Numbered from the stretch's first letter, positions 34,526 to 43,480 are shown. The stretch: 46,109 bases of DNA from Frankia nepalensis (GCF_016786325.1 NZ_JADWYU010000134.1:1-46109); one strand, 5' to 3'. The notes: generated from the sequence alone by a model not told the origin. Program-made: numbers and translations.

Positions 34526-35935
34526 TCAGGCGGGCAGGCAGCCGGCGCGCGAGGCCGGCTGGCCGGCCGGCGGGGGCGCCTGCTCGGCGCCGCGGGTGGC
34601 GCCCGCCGGGAGGGAGGCCGCGGCCGTGACGCGGCGCAGCGAGGCCAGACCGATCAGGGCGGCGGCCAGCGCGGCGACGCCGGCCAGCACGAGTCCGGCC
34701 CGGGCGCCGAACGTCTGCGCGACGGCGCCGGCGATCGGGCCGCCGACCGGAGTGGTGCCGAGGAAGGCCATCGACCACAGCGACATCACCCGCCCGCGCA
34801 TCCGCGGGTCGGCCGACAGCTGCACGGTCGCGTTCCCCGCGGAGATGAACGCGACGCTCGCCGCGCCGGTGAGGACCAGCGCGCCGACGGCGATGGTGAG
34901 GGTCGGCGCGGCCGCGGACGCCAACAGCAGGACGCCGAAGGCCGCGGCGACCGTGATCAGCGCCCGCACTCCGGTGACCCGGTGGCGCGCCACCAGCAGG
35001 CCGCCGGCCACGGCGCCCGCGCCCATCGCGCCGGTCAGCAGGCTGAAGGTGGCGGCGGTCCCGTGGAAGGTCTCCCGGGCGACCAGCGGCAGGGTCACCT
35101 GGAACTCGTAGGCGAGCGTTCCGGTCAGCACCATCATCAGCAGCGGGATCCGGATCCCGGTGGTGCGTATCGCGTAGTGGAAGCCCTCGCGGATCTGGCC
35201 CGGCGCCCTGGGCACGCGCGGCGTCGGGCGCAGCGCCGCGACGTCCAGCCTCCCCAGCGCCACGAGCACCGCGGCGAACGACAGCGCGTTGAGCAGGAAG
35301 CAGACGCCGGTGCCGACCAGGGTGATGGTGGCGCCGGCGAGCGCCGGGCCGATGACGCGGGCGGCGTTCATCGTCACCGAGTTGAGCGAGACCGCGTTGG
35401 GCAGCGTCTGGCGCCCGACCATCTCCTGCACGAAGGTCTGCCGCGCCGGGTTGTCCGCGGCCTGGGCGAGGCCAAGAGCGGCGGCGAAGATGATCACCAT
35501 CCATAGTGCCACCACGTCGGTGATGACGAGGATCCCAAGGACCGCGGCGAGCAGCGCCTGCACGACTGCCGTACAGGCCAAAAGCTTGCGAGTGTTGGTC
35601 CGGTCGGCGATCAGACCGCCATATGCGCCGAAGAGCAGAATCGGCAGGAACTGCGCGGCGGTGACGACGCCGAGCATGGTGCCGGACGCGCCGAGCGACA
35701 GCACCAGCCAGCCGAGCGCCACCGTCTGCATCCAGGTCCCGCACATCGACACGATCTGACCGGTCAGGAACCGCCGGTAGTTCGGTACGCGCAGCGCGGC
35801 GAAGGTTCCCCCCACCGGCGGGCCGGCCGAGGCGGGGGAGCGGAGCCCCGCGGGGGCGGGCGGGCCGTCGCCGCCTGCCGGCGCGACCAGCGTCATCGTC
35901 TCCCCGTCGTCCTGGGCTGGCTTCCGCGACACCAT
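34526..35935 (-). CDS. MFS transporter, DHA3/EntS-like exporter
   Basis: 469 residues, about 12 membrane helices. Family features are FAALRVPNYRRFLTGQIVS at the start of helix 1, AADNPARQTFVQEMVGRQ before helix 6 and the late DPRMRGRVMSLWSM motif. These exporters commonly expel siderophores, macrolides or other drugs; the substrate is unknown here. GGAGG seven bases before the ATG fixes the start. An inverted repeat 35 bases upstream of the start looks like a regulator site, but no regulator gene is adjacent. Confidence 0.9.
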   Translation of the reverse strand: MVSRKPAQDDGETMTLVAPAGGDGPPAPAGLRSPASAGPPVGGTFAALRVPNYRRFLTGQIVSMCGTWMQTVALGWLVLSLGASGTMLGVVTAAQFLPILLFGAYGGLIADRTNTRKLLACTAVVQALLAAVLGILVITDVVALWMVIIFAAALGLAQAADNPARQTFVQEMVGRQTLPNAVSLNSVTMNAARVIGPALAGATITLVGTGVCFLLNALSFAAVLVALGRLDVAALRPTPRVPRAPGQIREGFHYAIRTTGIRIPLLMMVLTGTLAYEFQVTLPLVARETFHGTAATFSLLTGAMGAGAVAGGLLVARHRVTGVRALITVAAAFGVLLLASAAAPTLTIAVGALVLTGAASVAFISAGNATVQLSADPRMRGRVMSLWSMAFLGTTPVGGPIAGAVAQTFGARAGLVLAGVAALAAALIGLASLRRVTAAASLPAGATRGAEQAPPPAGQPASRAGCLPA

Positions 35936-35969
35936 CCATCCACCTCCGCCAGCCGTAACGCCGCCCGCC

Positions 35970-35999
35970 AGATAGTTATTTCACATCAGTTAACTATCT
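35970..35999 (-). promoter_or_regulatory. Inverted-repeat operator upstream of the MFS gene
   Basis: AGATAGTTA-N12-TAACTATCT, a perfect 9-bp inverted repeat in an AT-rich island, 35 bases before the MFS start. Its layout (TAGTTA half-sites, also an internal AGTTAACT palindrome) is typical of a MarR/TetR-type operator overlapping the promoter. The flanking 36000-36170 holds no gene. Confidence 0.65.
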
Positions 36000-36175
36000 A
36001 CGCCTGGCTCGGCCTGGGGCGGGATCGCCTCGGCGGCGTGAGGGGGGTGGGGGCGTCGGTCGGCCGGGCGGTCCCTTGATGGAAATTCGGCGCGAGCGCC
36101 CGTCGGTCGACCGGATGAGAGGCACAACTGACGGACAACGGCGCTCTGGTGGCGGGTCGAGTTATCCCGTAGAAT

Positions 36176-36191
36176 ACGAACATACGTTCGA
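36176..36191 (+). promoter_or_regulatory. LexA (SOS) box upstream of the DUF222 gene
   Basis: ACGAACATACGTTCGA matches the actinobacterial SOS consensus TCGAAC-N4-GTTCGA at 11 of 12 defined positions. It is 131 bases before the GTG of the DUF222 gene, on a short AT-rich patch. Confidence 0.7.
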
Positions 36192-36322
36192 ATCGCCAGT
36201 GAGCCCGTGCCCGTGGGCCAGCTTCCCGGTACCGCCACCGTCGTCAGGGAAACGTGCCCTGGTGACGGCGGTGAGCCCGGGACCGGCACGCGGGGCGCGC
36301 TGGCCACGGAGGGGGTGGCACG

Positions 36323-37000
36323 GTGACCGAGGTCCCCGACGACCGCGCGGGCGCGCCCGATCCCGAGATCCCCGGCCACGCCGGCGCGGGCGCGGCGCGG
36401 GAGGCGCCCACTGGCCCGCGACCGCCGGCGGAGGGTCTCCAGGCGCGGCCGGCCGGCACGGGTGGTGAACGCGGCGACGCCGGCCCTTCGGGCCTCGACG
36501 ACGACGCCCCGCCGAGTCCCGGCGAGGCGGCGGTCGACCCGGCGCGGCTTTCCGACCTGGAGCTCGCGACAGCCGTGATCGAGGGCCGGGCGACCGTCGA
36601 CGCGACGACGGCCCGCTGGGTGCTGCTGGTCGGCGAGTTCGACCGCCGCTCGCTGTGGCTCGCCGACGGGGCGGCCTCGGCCGCCTCCTGGCTGCGCCGG
36701 GAATGCCGGATGAACGCCCCCACCTCGACGCACCTGCTCACGGTCGCGCGGGCGCTGCGCGACCTGCCCGCGACCCGAGCCGCGTTCGTCGCCGGCACGA
36801 TCAGCTTCGAGCACGTCCGGGCGATCGCGCCGGCCGTCGGCCGGGGTTCGCCGCGGGCCGGCGGCGCCGGTCTGACCGGGCCCGACCGGCTCGAGCTGGC
36901 TCGGCGCGCCGACCCGATCTTCGCTCGGGCCGCGGCCTGGATGACCCCTCGCCAGGTCGCCCGCGTCGTCAGCACCTGGACCGACATCGCCGAGGCCTGA
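36323..37000 (+). pseudogene. Truncated DUF222 (13E12-type) protein lacking the HNH domain
   Basis: 225 residues. The N-terminal ~75 residues are Pro/Gly-rich. From ~80 the DUF222 pattern is clear: LSDLELATAVIEG, GEFDRRSLWLADGAASAASWLRR, LTVARALRDLPATRAAFVAG, ISFEHVRAI and the MTPRQVARVVSTW segment, followed at once by a stop. Family members normally run to ~450 residues and end in an HNH nuclease domain. After the stop, the +1 frame reads APAEEEPRRARTR, which resembles the family's next acidic-basic segment, so a frameshift is plausible. GTG follows GGAGGGGG. A LexA box lies upstream; several 13E12 genes in M. tuberculosis are LexA-regulated. Confidence 0.65.
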
Positions 37001-37080
37001 CGGCGCCGGCCGAGGAGGAACCCCGCCGGGCACGAACTCGGCCGGTCAACAAGCAAGGAGCCCAACCAGCGCGGTCGCCG

Positions 37081-37098
37081 GCCCGGCCCGGGCCGGGC
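37081..37098. terminator. GC palindrome between convergent genes
   Basis: GCCCGGCCC / GGGCCGGGC, a perfect 18-bp palindrome between the DUF222 gene and the lytic transglycosylase. Confidence 0.45.
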
Positions 37099-37185
37099 CG
37101 GACGCCCATCAGAGCACCTCGCCTCCGTTCCCGGGAATCCGGGCGAGGGCGACTCGGCGCCGCGGCGACGGCTGGGGCACGACCG

Positions 37186-37731
37186 TCAGATCTCCTCCTC
37201 GTACGTCTCGGCCCAGGAGTGGATCTTGGCTATGTAGGCCTTGGTCTCGGCGTAGTCGGGGATGCCGCCGGCGGCGCGGACGGCGTTCGGACCGGCGTTG
37301 TAGGCCGCCAGGATCAGGGAGACGCGGTCTCCGGGCAGGTCGCTGACCAGGCCGGCGAGGTGTTGTTCGTAATGAGCGGCGGACGGGATCGCGTCCAGGG
37401 GGTTGAGCGGGTCGGCGACCCCGTCGCCGTCGCCGTCGATTCCGAACTCGGCCCAGGTGCTGGGCAGGAACTGCATCATTCCGACGGCGCCGGCCCGTGA
37501 GACCGCCGACGAGTCGAAACGGCTCTCGACCCGGGCCTGCGCGGCGAGCTGGGCCGGGGTCAGCAGGCCGTACGCGCTCGCGGCTTCCTGGAAGACGGGT
37601 ACGAGGTCCGCGGGAATCTCGCTGACGGGCTGGAGCGGCAGTACCTGTGAACAGCCGCCGAGAACGAAGGCGAGCGCACAGACCAGGCCCGCCACGAGAA
37701 CCGGGGCTCGGGGCGACCGTTGACGGGACAT
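37186..37731 (-). CDS. Lipoprotein lytic transglycosylase (SLT family)
   Basis: 181 residues. The lipoprotein signal ends LAFVLGGC with Cys27. The SLT fold shows the catalytic Glu in AQARVESRFDSSAV, then AGAVGMMQFLPSTW and LAAYNAGPNAV. It should cleave peptidoglycan glycan strands outside the membrane with anhydro-muropeptide release. A DGDGDGVADPLNP loop, Asp-rich, may bind calcium. ATG is chosen at MSRQRSPRAP because the signal peptide starts there; the frame is open much further upstream. AGG lies close to the start. It diverges from fasR. Confidence 0.9.
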   Translation of the reverse strand: MSRQRSPRAPVLVAGLVCALAFVLGGCSQVLPLQPVSEIPADLVPVFQEAASAYGLLTPAQLAAQARVESRFDSSAVSRAGAVGMMQFLPSTWAEFGIDGDGDGVADPLNPLDAIPSAAHYEQHLAGLVSDLPGDRVSLILAAYNAGPNAVRAAGGIPDYAETKAYIAKIHSWAETYEEEI

Positions 37732-37870
37732 CGCCTCATTCTCGCCGTCGAACCGCCGCGTTGTCCGGGATCTGCTCCTGGCTCGTCGCCACCAGGGCCC
37801 TGGGCCGCCTGTTCGTGCGCGCCGTCTCGTCGGACCGCTCGCGAGACCGACGTGGGGCATGCTGTACGCC

Positions 37871-39472
37871 GTGACGCAGCCTCCGGCCGAATCGGCATCC
37901 GCCCGCGGCGCGACGGCGCGGCCGGTGGTACCCGAAGGCCCGTCCGCCGACGCGGCGCTCGGCCCGCCGGCGGTCCACCAGGCGAACGGCGTGCCCGCGC
38001 AGGTGGCGCCACGGGACGGCTCGGCCGGCCGCGACGGCGAGGCGGCCGGCGGGTCCAACGACGCGGTCATCCGCCGCATCGAGCGCGCCAGCGGGCTGCT
38101 CGCGACGAAGGCCGTCGCCAGGATGGCCGAGCTGCTGCCCTGGTACCCGGGCCTGTCGGCCCGGTATCGAGCGGACATCCAACTGGTGGTGCAGGCGGGC
38201 ATCGCGTCGTTCGTCGAGTGGTGCCGACGCCCGGAGCACGCCCGCGAGCTGTCGAGCGACGTGTTCCGGGTGGCGCCACGGGAGCTGGTGCGCGCGGTCA
38301 GCTTCCGGCGGCTGGTCGACCTGGTGCGGATCGCGGTCGAGACGATCGAGGCGGAGGTGCCGAACATCGTCGAGCCGGAGCACGAGCAGCGGGTGCTCGC
38401 CGACGTGCTGCGCTACTCCCGCGACATCGCCTTCGCCGGCGCCGTCGTCTACGCCCGGGTCGCCGAGGAACGCGGCGCCTGGGACGCCCGGCTGGAGGCG
38501 CTGGTCGTCGACCACGTCGTGCGCGGCGACCAGGACCGGGCGCTGTCGTCGCGGGCGGCCGCGGTCGGCTGGCGCAACCCGCCGGCGGTGACCGTCGTCG
38601 TCGGCGACGCGCCGCCGCAGGCCCCGGAGGCGGTCGTCGACGAGGTGCACCGGCTGGCGCGGGCGGCTGGGCTCGAAGTGCTCACCGGCGTGCACAACCA
38701 GCGCCTGGTGATGGTCGTCGGGGGCCGGTTCCGACTGGACGAGCACGGGATCGAGGCCGGGCCCGGCCCCGTGCCTGGCCCGGCCGGCGAGCCGGCCGGG
38801 CCCGTGACGGCGGGTTCCCCTGGGGCGGCGCCCGCGGCCGGGCGGGATGGTGACCCGGCGGGTGGCGTGCCCCGGGAGGCGGCGGCGCGCGCGGTGGCCG
38901 CCGCGACCGGCGACCCGAGCCGGCCGGCCCGCCGCGCCGCCGGGGGCGCGGCCGCCGCGCCGGTCGTCGACTCGGTGATGACGGCCGCGCAGGTGCTGAT
39001 GTCGGCGTGCGGGCCGGGGCCGGTCGTCGTCGGCCCGGTCACGGCGGACCTGGGCGGCGCCGCCGAGTCGGCGCGCGTGGCCATCGCCGCGGCCGACGTC
39101 GTCGCCGCCTGGCCGGCCGCGCCGCGGCCGGTGACGGCGCGCGCCCTGCTGCCGGAGCGCGCGCTCGCCGGCGACGAGCGGGCGCGGCGCGTGCTCATCG
39201 ACGAGGTGTACCTCCCGCTGCGCGACGCCGGCGCGCCGCTGCTGGAGACGGCGGGCACCTATCTGGATTTCGGCGCCTCGCTGGAGGCGACCGCGAAGGC
39301 GCTCTACCTTCACCCGAACACGGTGCGCTATCGGTTGCGGAAGGCCACGGAAGTCTGTGGGCTGGACACAGGCGACCATCGGCAGCGTTTCACGTTGCAC
39401 ATCGCGTTGTTGCTGGGTCGTCTCGAGGCGGCGCGCCTGGCGAGCCACCGGGCGCCGCCGGCCTCGGGCTGA
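37871..39472 (+). CDS. fasR: PucR-family transcriptional activator FasR
   Basis: 533 residues from GTG, or 537 from ATG at 37859. A GGDEF-like/PucR middle region is followed by a C-terminal PucR helix-turn-helix: GASLEATAKALYLHPNTVRY continuing RLRKATEVCGLD. In Streptomyces coelicolor the same-position gene, fasR, activates fabD-fabH-acpP-fabF, and the same four genes follow here. Residues ~300-385 are a Pro/Ala/Gly-rich insertion not expected in the family. CATGCT seven bases before GTG 37871 hints at a leaderless start. The end of the gene lies in a 20-bp tandem repeat. Confidence 0.88.
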   Translation: MTQPPAESASARGATARPVVPEGPSADAALGPPAVHQANGVPAQVAPRDGSAGRDGEAAGGSNDAVIRRIERASGLLATKAVARMAELLPWYPGLSARYRADIQLVVQAGIASFVEWCRRPEHARELSSDVFRVAPRELVRAVSFRRLVDLVRIAVETIEAEVPNIVEPEHEQRVLADVLRYSRDIAFAGAVVYARVAEERGAWDARLEALVVDHVVRGDQDRALSSRAAAVGWRNPPAVTVVVGDAPPQAPEAVVDEVHRLARAAGLEVLTGVHNQRLVMVVGGRFRLDEHGIEAGPGPVPGPAGEPAGPVTAGSPGAAPAAGRDGDPAGGVPREAAARAVAAATGDPSRPARRAAGGAAAAPVVDSVMTAAQVLMSACGPGPVVVGPVTADLGGAAESARVAIAAADVVAAWPAAPRPVTARALLPERALAGDERARRVLIDEVYLPLRDAGAPLLETAGTYLDFGASLEATAKALYLHPNTVRYRLRKATEVCGLDTGDHRQRFTLHIALLLGRLEAARLASHRAPPASG

Positions 39473-39513
39473 CGCCGCCGGCCTCGGGCTGACGCCGCCG
39501 GCCTCGGGCTGAC
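39454..39513 (+). repeat. 20-bp tandem repeat, three perfect copies
   Basis: Three copies of GCCGCCGGCCTCGGGCTGAC. The first includes the fasR stop; because 20 is not a multiple of three, the three TGA codons fall in all three frames. Confidence 0.9.
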
Positions 39514-39853
39514 CCGGTACGACCGGCGAGCGCGAGCGCGCGGCCGGGGCGCGACGGTCTCTGATGACCCGCCGGGAAGGCGGCTGTATGTCAGGAACAC
39601 AGCGACTCACCTCGTGCGTGACCTACAGGTCGCGCGATGCGAACATGGCCGTCGATCGGGTCGCCGTCCCTGCGAGAACGGTCACATCGCCCGACTTAAC
39701 GGCCCTGTCACACGATTATCGGCCCGAGTCTCGCCGGGTGGCTAAGGTACCCGTTCAGGGTCTCGGGTTTGTAGGAGCTCTACAAAGAGCCGTCGGCACA
39801 TCGGTGAGTGGCCACCAGCGACAGCCGGCGGCCGTGAAGGGTTAGGTAGATAG
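39514..39853. promoter_or_regulatory. fabD upstream region with inverted repeat
   Basis: About 340 bases without a gene. TAAGGT (39743-39748) is a candidate -10. TTTGTAG-N5-CTACAAA (39768-39786) is a perfect 7-bp inverted repeat between it and the fabD start, a candidate FasR or metabolite-responsive site. AGG lies seven bases before the GTG. Confidence 0.5.
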
Positions 39854-40900
39854 GTGCTCGCGATCCTCGCACCCGGCCAGGGCGCCCAGACCCCAGGCAT
39901 GCTCCACCCGTGGCTCGACCTTCCGGGCGCCACCGCGCGGCTGCGCTGGTTCTCGGCCGCCGCGGGCCTCGACCTCGTCGAGCTGGGCACGGAGGCGGCC
40001 GCCGAGACCATCAAGGACACCGCGGTCGCGCAGCCGCTGATCGTCGCGACGGGCCTGCTCGCGGCCGAGCAGCTGGGCCTGCCCGCTCCGGGCGCCGTGC
40101 CGGCCGGCGCGCCGCTCGTCGCCGGGCACAGCGTGGGTGAGATCACGGCGGCCGTGCTCTCGGGCGCGCTCCCCGCCGAGACCGCGCTGGTGCTGGTGGC
40201 GCTGCGCGGCCGGGCGATGGCCGAGGCCTCGGCGCGCACCCCGACCGGCATGTCGGCGGTTCTCGGTGGCGACCCGGAGGAGGTCGCCGCGCACCTCGAG
40301 GGCCTGGGACTCACGCCCGCCAACCGCAACGGCGCCGGCCAGATCGTCGCGGCCGGTGACCTGGACGCGCTGGCGAAGCTCTCCGGCGAGCCGCTCGCAG
40401 GCACGCGGGTCCGCCCGCTGGCGGTCGCCGGCGCGTTCCACACCCACTTCATGGCCTCGGCCCGCGACACGCTCGCCGAGGTGGCCCCGGGAGTGCGCGC
40501 GGGCACGCCGCGGCTCGGCCAGGTCTCCAACGCGGACGGGGCGGTCGTGACCGACGGCGCCGACATGCTCGGCCGGCTCGTCGGCCAGGTCTCCGCGCCG
40601 GTGCGCTGGGACCTGTGCATGGCCACCCTGCGCGAGCTGGGCGTGACGGCCGTCATCGAGCTGCCGCCGGCCGGCACGCTCGTCGGCATCGCCCGCCGGG
40701 AGCTGCCGGGCGTGAAGGCCCTCGCGGTGAAGAGCCCCGCTGACCTGGCCGCCGCCCGGGAGCTGCTCGCCGAGCACCTCGGGCCCGCCGCCGTGACGAT
40801 CCCCGCGCCCGCCAGCGAGCCCGTCCCCGCCGGCACCACTGACCGTGTCACTGAAAGCGCCACTGACCGAGTCACGCCGACCGCGGGGGAGCTCGCATGA
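39854..40900 (+). CDS. fabD: Malonyl-CoA:ACP transacylase FabD
   Basis: 348 residues. It loads malonyl groups onto ACP for fatty-acid elongation. Catalytic Ser93 is in GHSVGE; APGQGAQ at the start, RGRAMAEA and the GAFHTHFM segment with the catalytic His are present. The last ~35 residues (PASEPVPAGTTDRVT...) are an unconserved tail. GTG begins the conserved LAILAPGQGAQ. Its stop overlaps the fabH start by four bases (ATGA), so fabD and fabH are coupled. The promoter region has a possible FasR site. Confidence 0.96.
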   Translation: MLAILAPGQGAQTPGMLHPWLDLPGATARLRWFSAAAGLDLVELGTEAAAETIKDTAVAQPLIVATGLLAAEQLGLPAPGAVPAGAPLVAGHSVGEITAAVLSGALPAETALVLVALRGRAMAEASARTPTGMSAVLGGDPEEVAAHLEGLGLTPANRNGAGQIVAAGDLDALAKLSGEPLAGTRVRPLAVAGAFHTHFMASARDTLAEVAPGVRAGTPRLGQVSNADGAVVTDGADMLGRLVGQVSAPVRWDLCMATLRELGVTAVIELPPAGTLVGIARRELPGVKALAVKSPADLAAARELLAEHLGPAAVTIPAPASEPVPAGTTDRVTESATDRVTPTAGELA

Positions 40901-41838
40901 GCACGGGAGCACGGGTACTCGGCTTCGGCACGTACCGGCCGGTCCGGGTCGTCACCAACGACGACCTGGCCCAGCGGGTGGTGACCTCCGACGAGTGGAT
41001 CCGCAGCCGCACCGGCATCGCCACCCGGCGGATCGCCGACGCGGACGAGACCACCGTGATGATGGGCGCGGCCGCCGCCGAGAAGGCGCTGGCCGCGGCC
41101 GGGATCACCGCGGACGACGTCGAGCTGGTGATCACGGCGACCTGCACCAGCCCGTCGCAGATCCCGGGCGCCGCCCCGCAGATCGCGCATCGGATCGGCG
41201 CGAACGCCGCCGGCGCGCTCGACATCAACGCCGGCTGTGCCGGCTTCTGCTACGCGCTGTCCCAGGCGGCGGACACGGTCCGCGCGGGGACGGCCCGGCA
41301 CGTGCTCGTGGTCGCGACCGAGAAGCTGTCCGACTACGTCGACTGGGACGACCGGTCGACGTGCATCCTGCTCGCCGACGGCGCCGGCGCCGCGGTGGTC
41401 GGGCCGGGCGAGCGCGACGAGATCGGCCCGGCGGTCTGGGGCCACGACGGCTCCCGGCCGGACGTCATCCGGGTACCCGGCCACGGCGACAACCTGTTCC
41501 GGATGGAGGGCCAGGCGGTCTTCCGCTGGGCGATCACGCTGGTCCCGGCGCTGCGCAGGATCTGCGAGCGGGCCGGGGTCGCCCCGGAGGAGCTGGCCGG
41601 CATCGTGCCCCACCAGGCCAACCTGCGCATCATCGAGGCGCTCGTGAACGGCCTGGGCGCCAAGGACGCGGTCGTCGCCCGCGACGTCGTCGACTCGGGC
41701 AACACCTCGGCCGCGAGCATCCCGCTCGCGTTGTCCCGCCTGCTGGACGCCGGTGAGCTGCGGCGCGGCGACCCGGTCCTCCTGTTCGGTTTCGGCGCCG
41801 GGCTGACCTACTGTGGCCAGGTCATCCGATGCCCCTGA
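40897..41838 (+). CDS. fabH: Beta-ketoacyl-ACP synthase III FabH
   Basis: 313 residues. It starts fatty-acid synthesis by condensing acyl-CoA with malonyl-ACP. The catalytic triad is visible as Cys114 (NAGCAGF), His239 (VPHQANLR) and Asn269 (DSGNTSAAS). The N-terminal FGTYRPVRVVTNDDL is standard. Actinobacterial FabH enzymes often prefer branched or acetyl primers; specificity cannot be read here. ATG overlaps fabD by four bases. acpP starts 139 bases downstream. Confidence 0.97.
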   Translation: MSTGARVLGFGTYRPVRVVTNDDLAQRVVTSDEWIRSRTGIATRRIADADETTVMMGAAAAEKALAAAGITADDVELVITATCTSPSQIPGAAPQIAHRIGANAAGALDINAGCAGFCYALSQAADTVRAGTARHVLVVATEKLSDYVDWDDRSTCILLADGAGAAVVGPGERDEIGPAVWGHDGSRPDVIRVPGHGDNLFRMEGQAVFRWAITLVPALRRICERAGVAPEELAGIVPHQANLRIIEALVNGLGAKDAVVARDVVDSGNTSAASIPLALSRLLDAGELRRGDPVLLFGFGAGLTYCGQVIRCP

Positions 41839-41977
41839 AGGGCGTGGGTGGGCGGGACGGGCAACCCCCGCTCGCCGCACCCCGGTGTCGAGCCCCGCTC
41901 GACCGAAGGAATCATTGCCCGCGGCTGACATCCGCACTCTGACCCGCACTTCACTGCCCGATCAAGAAAGGTCCCCG

Positions 41978-42226
41978 ATGTCCCAGACTGATGTCCTCGC
42001 CGGTCTCGCCGAGATCCTCGAGGAGGTCGCCGGCGTCGACCCCTCCGACGTCACCCCCGAGAAGACCTTCATCGACGACCTGGACGTCGACTCGCTGTCG
42101 ATGGTCGAGGTCGTGGTCGCGGCCGAGGAGAAGTTCGGCGTCAAGATCCCGGACGACGACGTGAAGACCCTCAAGACCGTGGGTGACGCTGTGTCGTACA
42201 TCCAGCGGGCGGGTGTCGCGGCGTGA
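41978..42226 (+). CDS. acpP: Acyl carrier protein AcpP
   Basis: 82 residues, normal size, very acidic. Ser39 in DVDSLSMVEV is the phosphopantetheine attachment site. The frame is open upstream, but AGAAAGG seven bases before this ATG and the conserved N-terminus fix the start. The stop overlaps the fabF GTG by four bases. Confidence 0.97.
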   Translation: MSQTDVLAGLAEILEEVAGVDPSDVTPEKTFIDDLDVDSLSMVEVVVAAEEKFGVKIPDDDVKTLKTVGDAVSYIQRAGVAA

Positions 42227-43449
42227 CCAGGTCCCCTAGGCGGGTCGTCGTGACCGGCCTCGGGGCGACCACTCCGCTCGGGGGCGACGTGGCGTCCACA
42301 TGGGAGGGCCTGCTCGCCGGCCGGTCGGGCGTGCGCCTGCTCACCGAGGACTGGATCGACACGGTGCCGGTCCGCATCGCCGCCCCGCTCGCGGTCGAGC
42401 CACCGCTCGGGCGCGTCGAGGCCCGCAAGCTCGACAGGACCCAGCAGATGGCGCTGGTCGCGGCCCGGGAGGCCTGGGCGGACGCCGGTTCGCCCGAGGT
42501 CGACCCGCTGCGGCTGGTCGCCTCGGTCGGCTCCGGCATCGGCGGCGTGCTGACCCTGCTCTCCCAGCACGACGTGCTGCGCGAGCAGGGAGCCCGTAAG
42601 GTGACTCCACACGTGGTGCCGATGCTGATGCCGAACGGCCCGGCGGCTACCGTCGGCCTGGCGTTCGGCGCCAAGGGCGGGGTGCGGGCGCCGGTCAGCG
42701 CCTGCGCGTCGGGTACCGAGGCGATCGCGCTCGCCTACGATCTGATCAAGTACGGCCGAGCCGACGTGGTCATCTCGGGTGGCACGGAGGCGGCGATCGC
42801 TCCGCTGCCGATCGCCGGGTTCGCGCAGATGCAGGCGTTGTCGAAGCGCGAGGACGACCCGACGCTGGCCTCGCGGCCGTTCGACAAGGCCCGCGACGGG
42901 TTCGTGCTCGGCGAGGGCGCCGGGATTTTGGTACTGGAGGCCGAGGAGCACGCCCTGGCCCGAGGCGCCCGGATCTACGGTTACCTGGCCGGGGCCGGGA
43001 TCAGCTCGGACGCATATCACGTGGCCGCCCCTGAGCCGACCGGCGCCGGAGCCGCCCGGGCGATTCAGGAGGCGTTGGAGACCGGCGACCTGACCCCGGC
43101 CGACGTCGTGCACGTCAACGCGCACGCGACGTCGACCCCAGCCGGTGACGTCGCGGAGTCCAGGGCGCTGCACATGGCCCTTGGCTCGGCGGCGGCCGGG
43201 ACCGCGGTGACGGCGACGAAGTCGATGACCGGGCACCTGCTCGGCGCGGCGGGTGCCGTCGAAGCCGTGATCACGGTGCTGGCGATGCGGGACCGCATCG
43301 TCCCGGCGACCCGCAACCTCGACGCGCTCGATGACGAGGTCGAGCTGGACGTGGCGCGGATCGACAACCGGACCATCAAGTCGGGCGCGGCGCTGTCGAA
43401 CTCGTTCGGGTTCGGCGGACACGACGTCTGCCTGGCGTTCACGCCCTGA
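42223..43449 (+). CDS. fabF: Beta-ketoacyl-ACP synthase II FabF
   Basis: 408 residues. Elongation condensing enzyme. Catalytic Cys161 lies in SACASGTEAI, with His301 (NAHATSTPAGD) and His338 (KSMTGHLLGAAG). The C-terminus NSFGFGGHDVCLAF is conserved. GTG overlaps the acpP stop (GTGA), suggesting coupled translation and equal supply of the two. A terminator-like hairpin follows. Confidence 0.97.
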   Translation: MTRSPRRVVVTGLGATTPLGGDVASTWEGLLAGRSGVRLLTEDWIDTVPVRIAAPLAVEPPLGRVEARKLDRTQQMALVAAREAWADAGSPEVDPLRLVASVGSGIGGVLTLLSQHDVLREQGARKVTPHVVPMLMPNGPAATVGLAFGAKGGVRAPVSACASGTEAIALAYDLIKYGRADVVISGGTEAAIAPLPIAGFAQMQALSKREDDPTLASRPFDKARDGFVLGEGAGILVLEAEEHALARGARIYGYLAGAGISSDAYHVAAPEPTGAGAARAIQEALETGDLTPADVVHVNAHATSTPAGDVAESRALHMALGSAAAGTAVTATKSMTGHLLGAAGAVEAVITVLAMRDRIVPATRNLDALDDEVELDVARIDNRTIKSGAALSNSFGFGGHDVCLAFTP

Positions 43450-43457
43450 GAGCGGGC

Positions 43458-43480
43458 GCGGTGAACGGCCAGTTCACCGC
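43458..43480 (+). terminator. Hairpin after fabF
   Basis: GCGGTGAAC-GGCCA-GTTCACCGC, a perfect 9-bp stem nine bases past the stop. Confidence 0.65.

Noticed and set aside
36323-37000. Complete DUF222-HNH endonuclease
   Set aside because: The frame ends right after the DUF222 region; no HNH motif (such as CxxC...H-N-H) is found downstream in any frame.
39742-41949. Long minus-strand frames across fabD-fabH
   Set aside because: FabD and FabH on the plus strand have complete active sites; the antisense frames have none.
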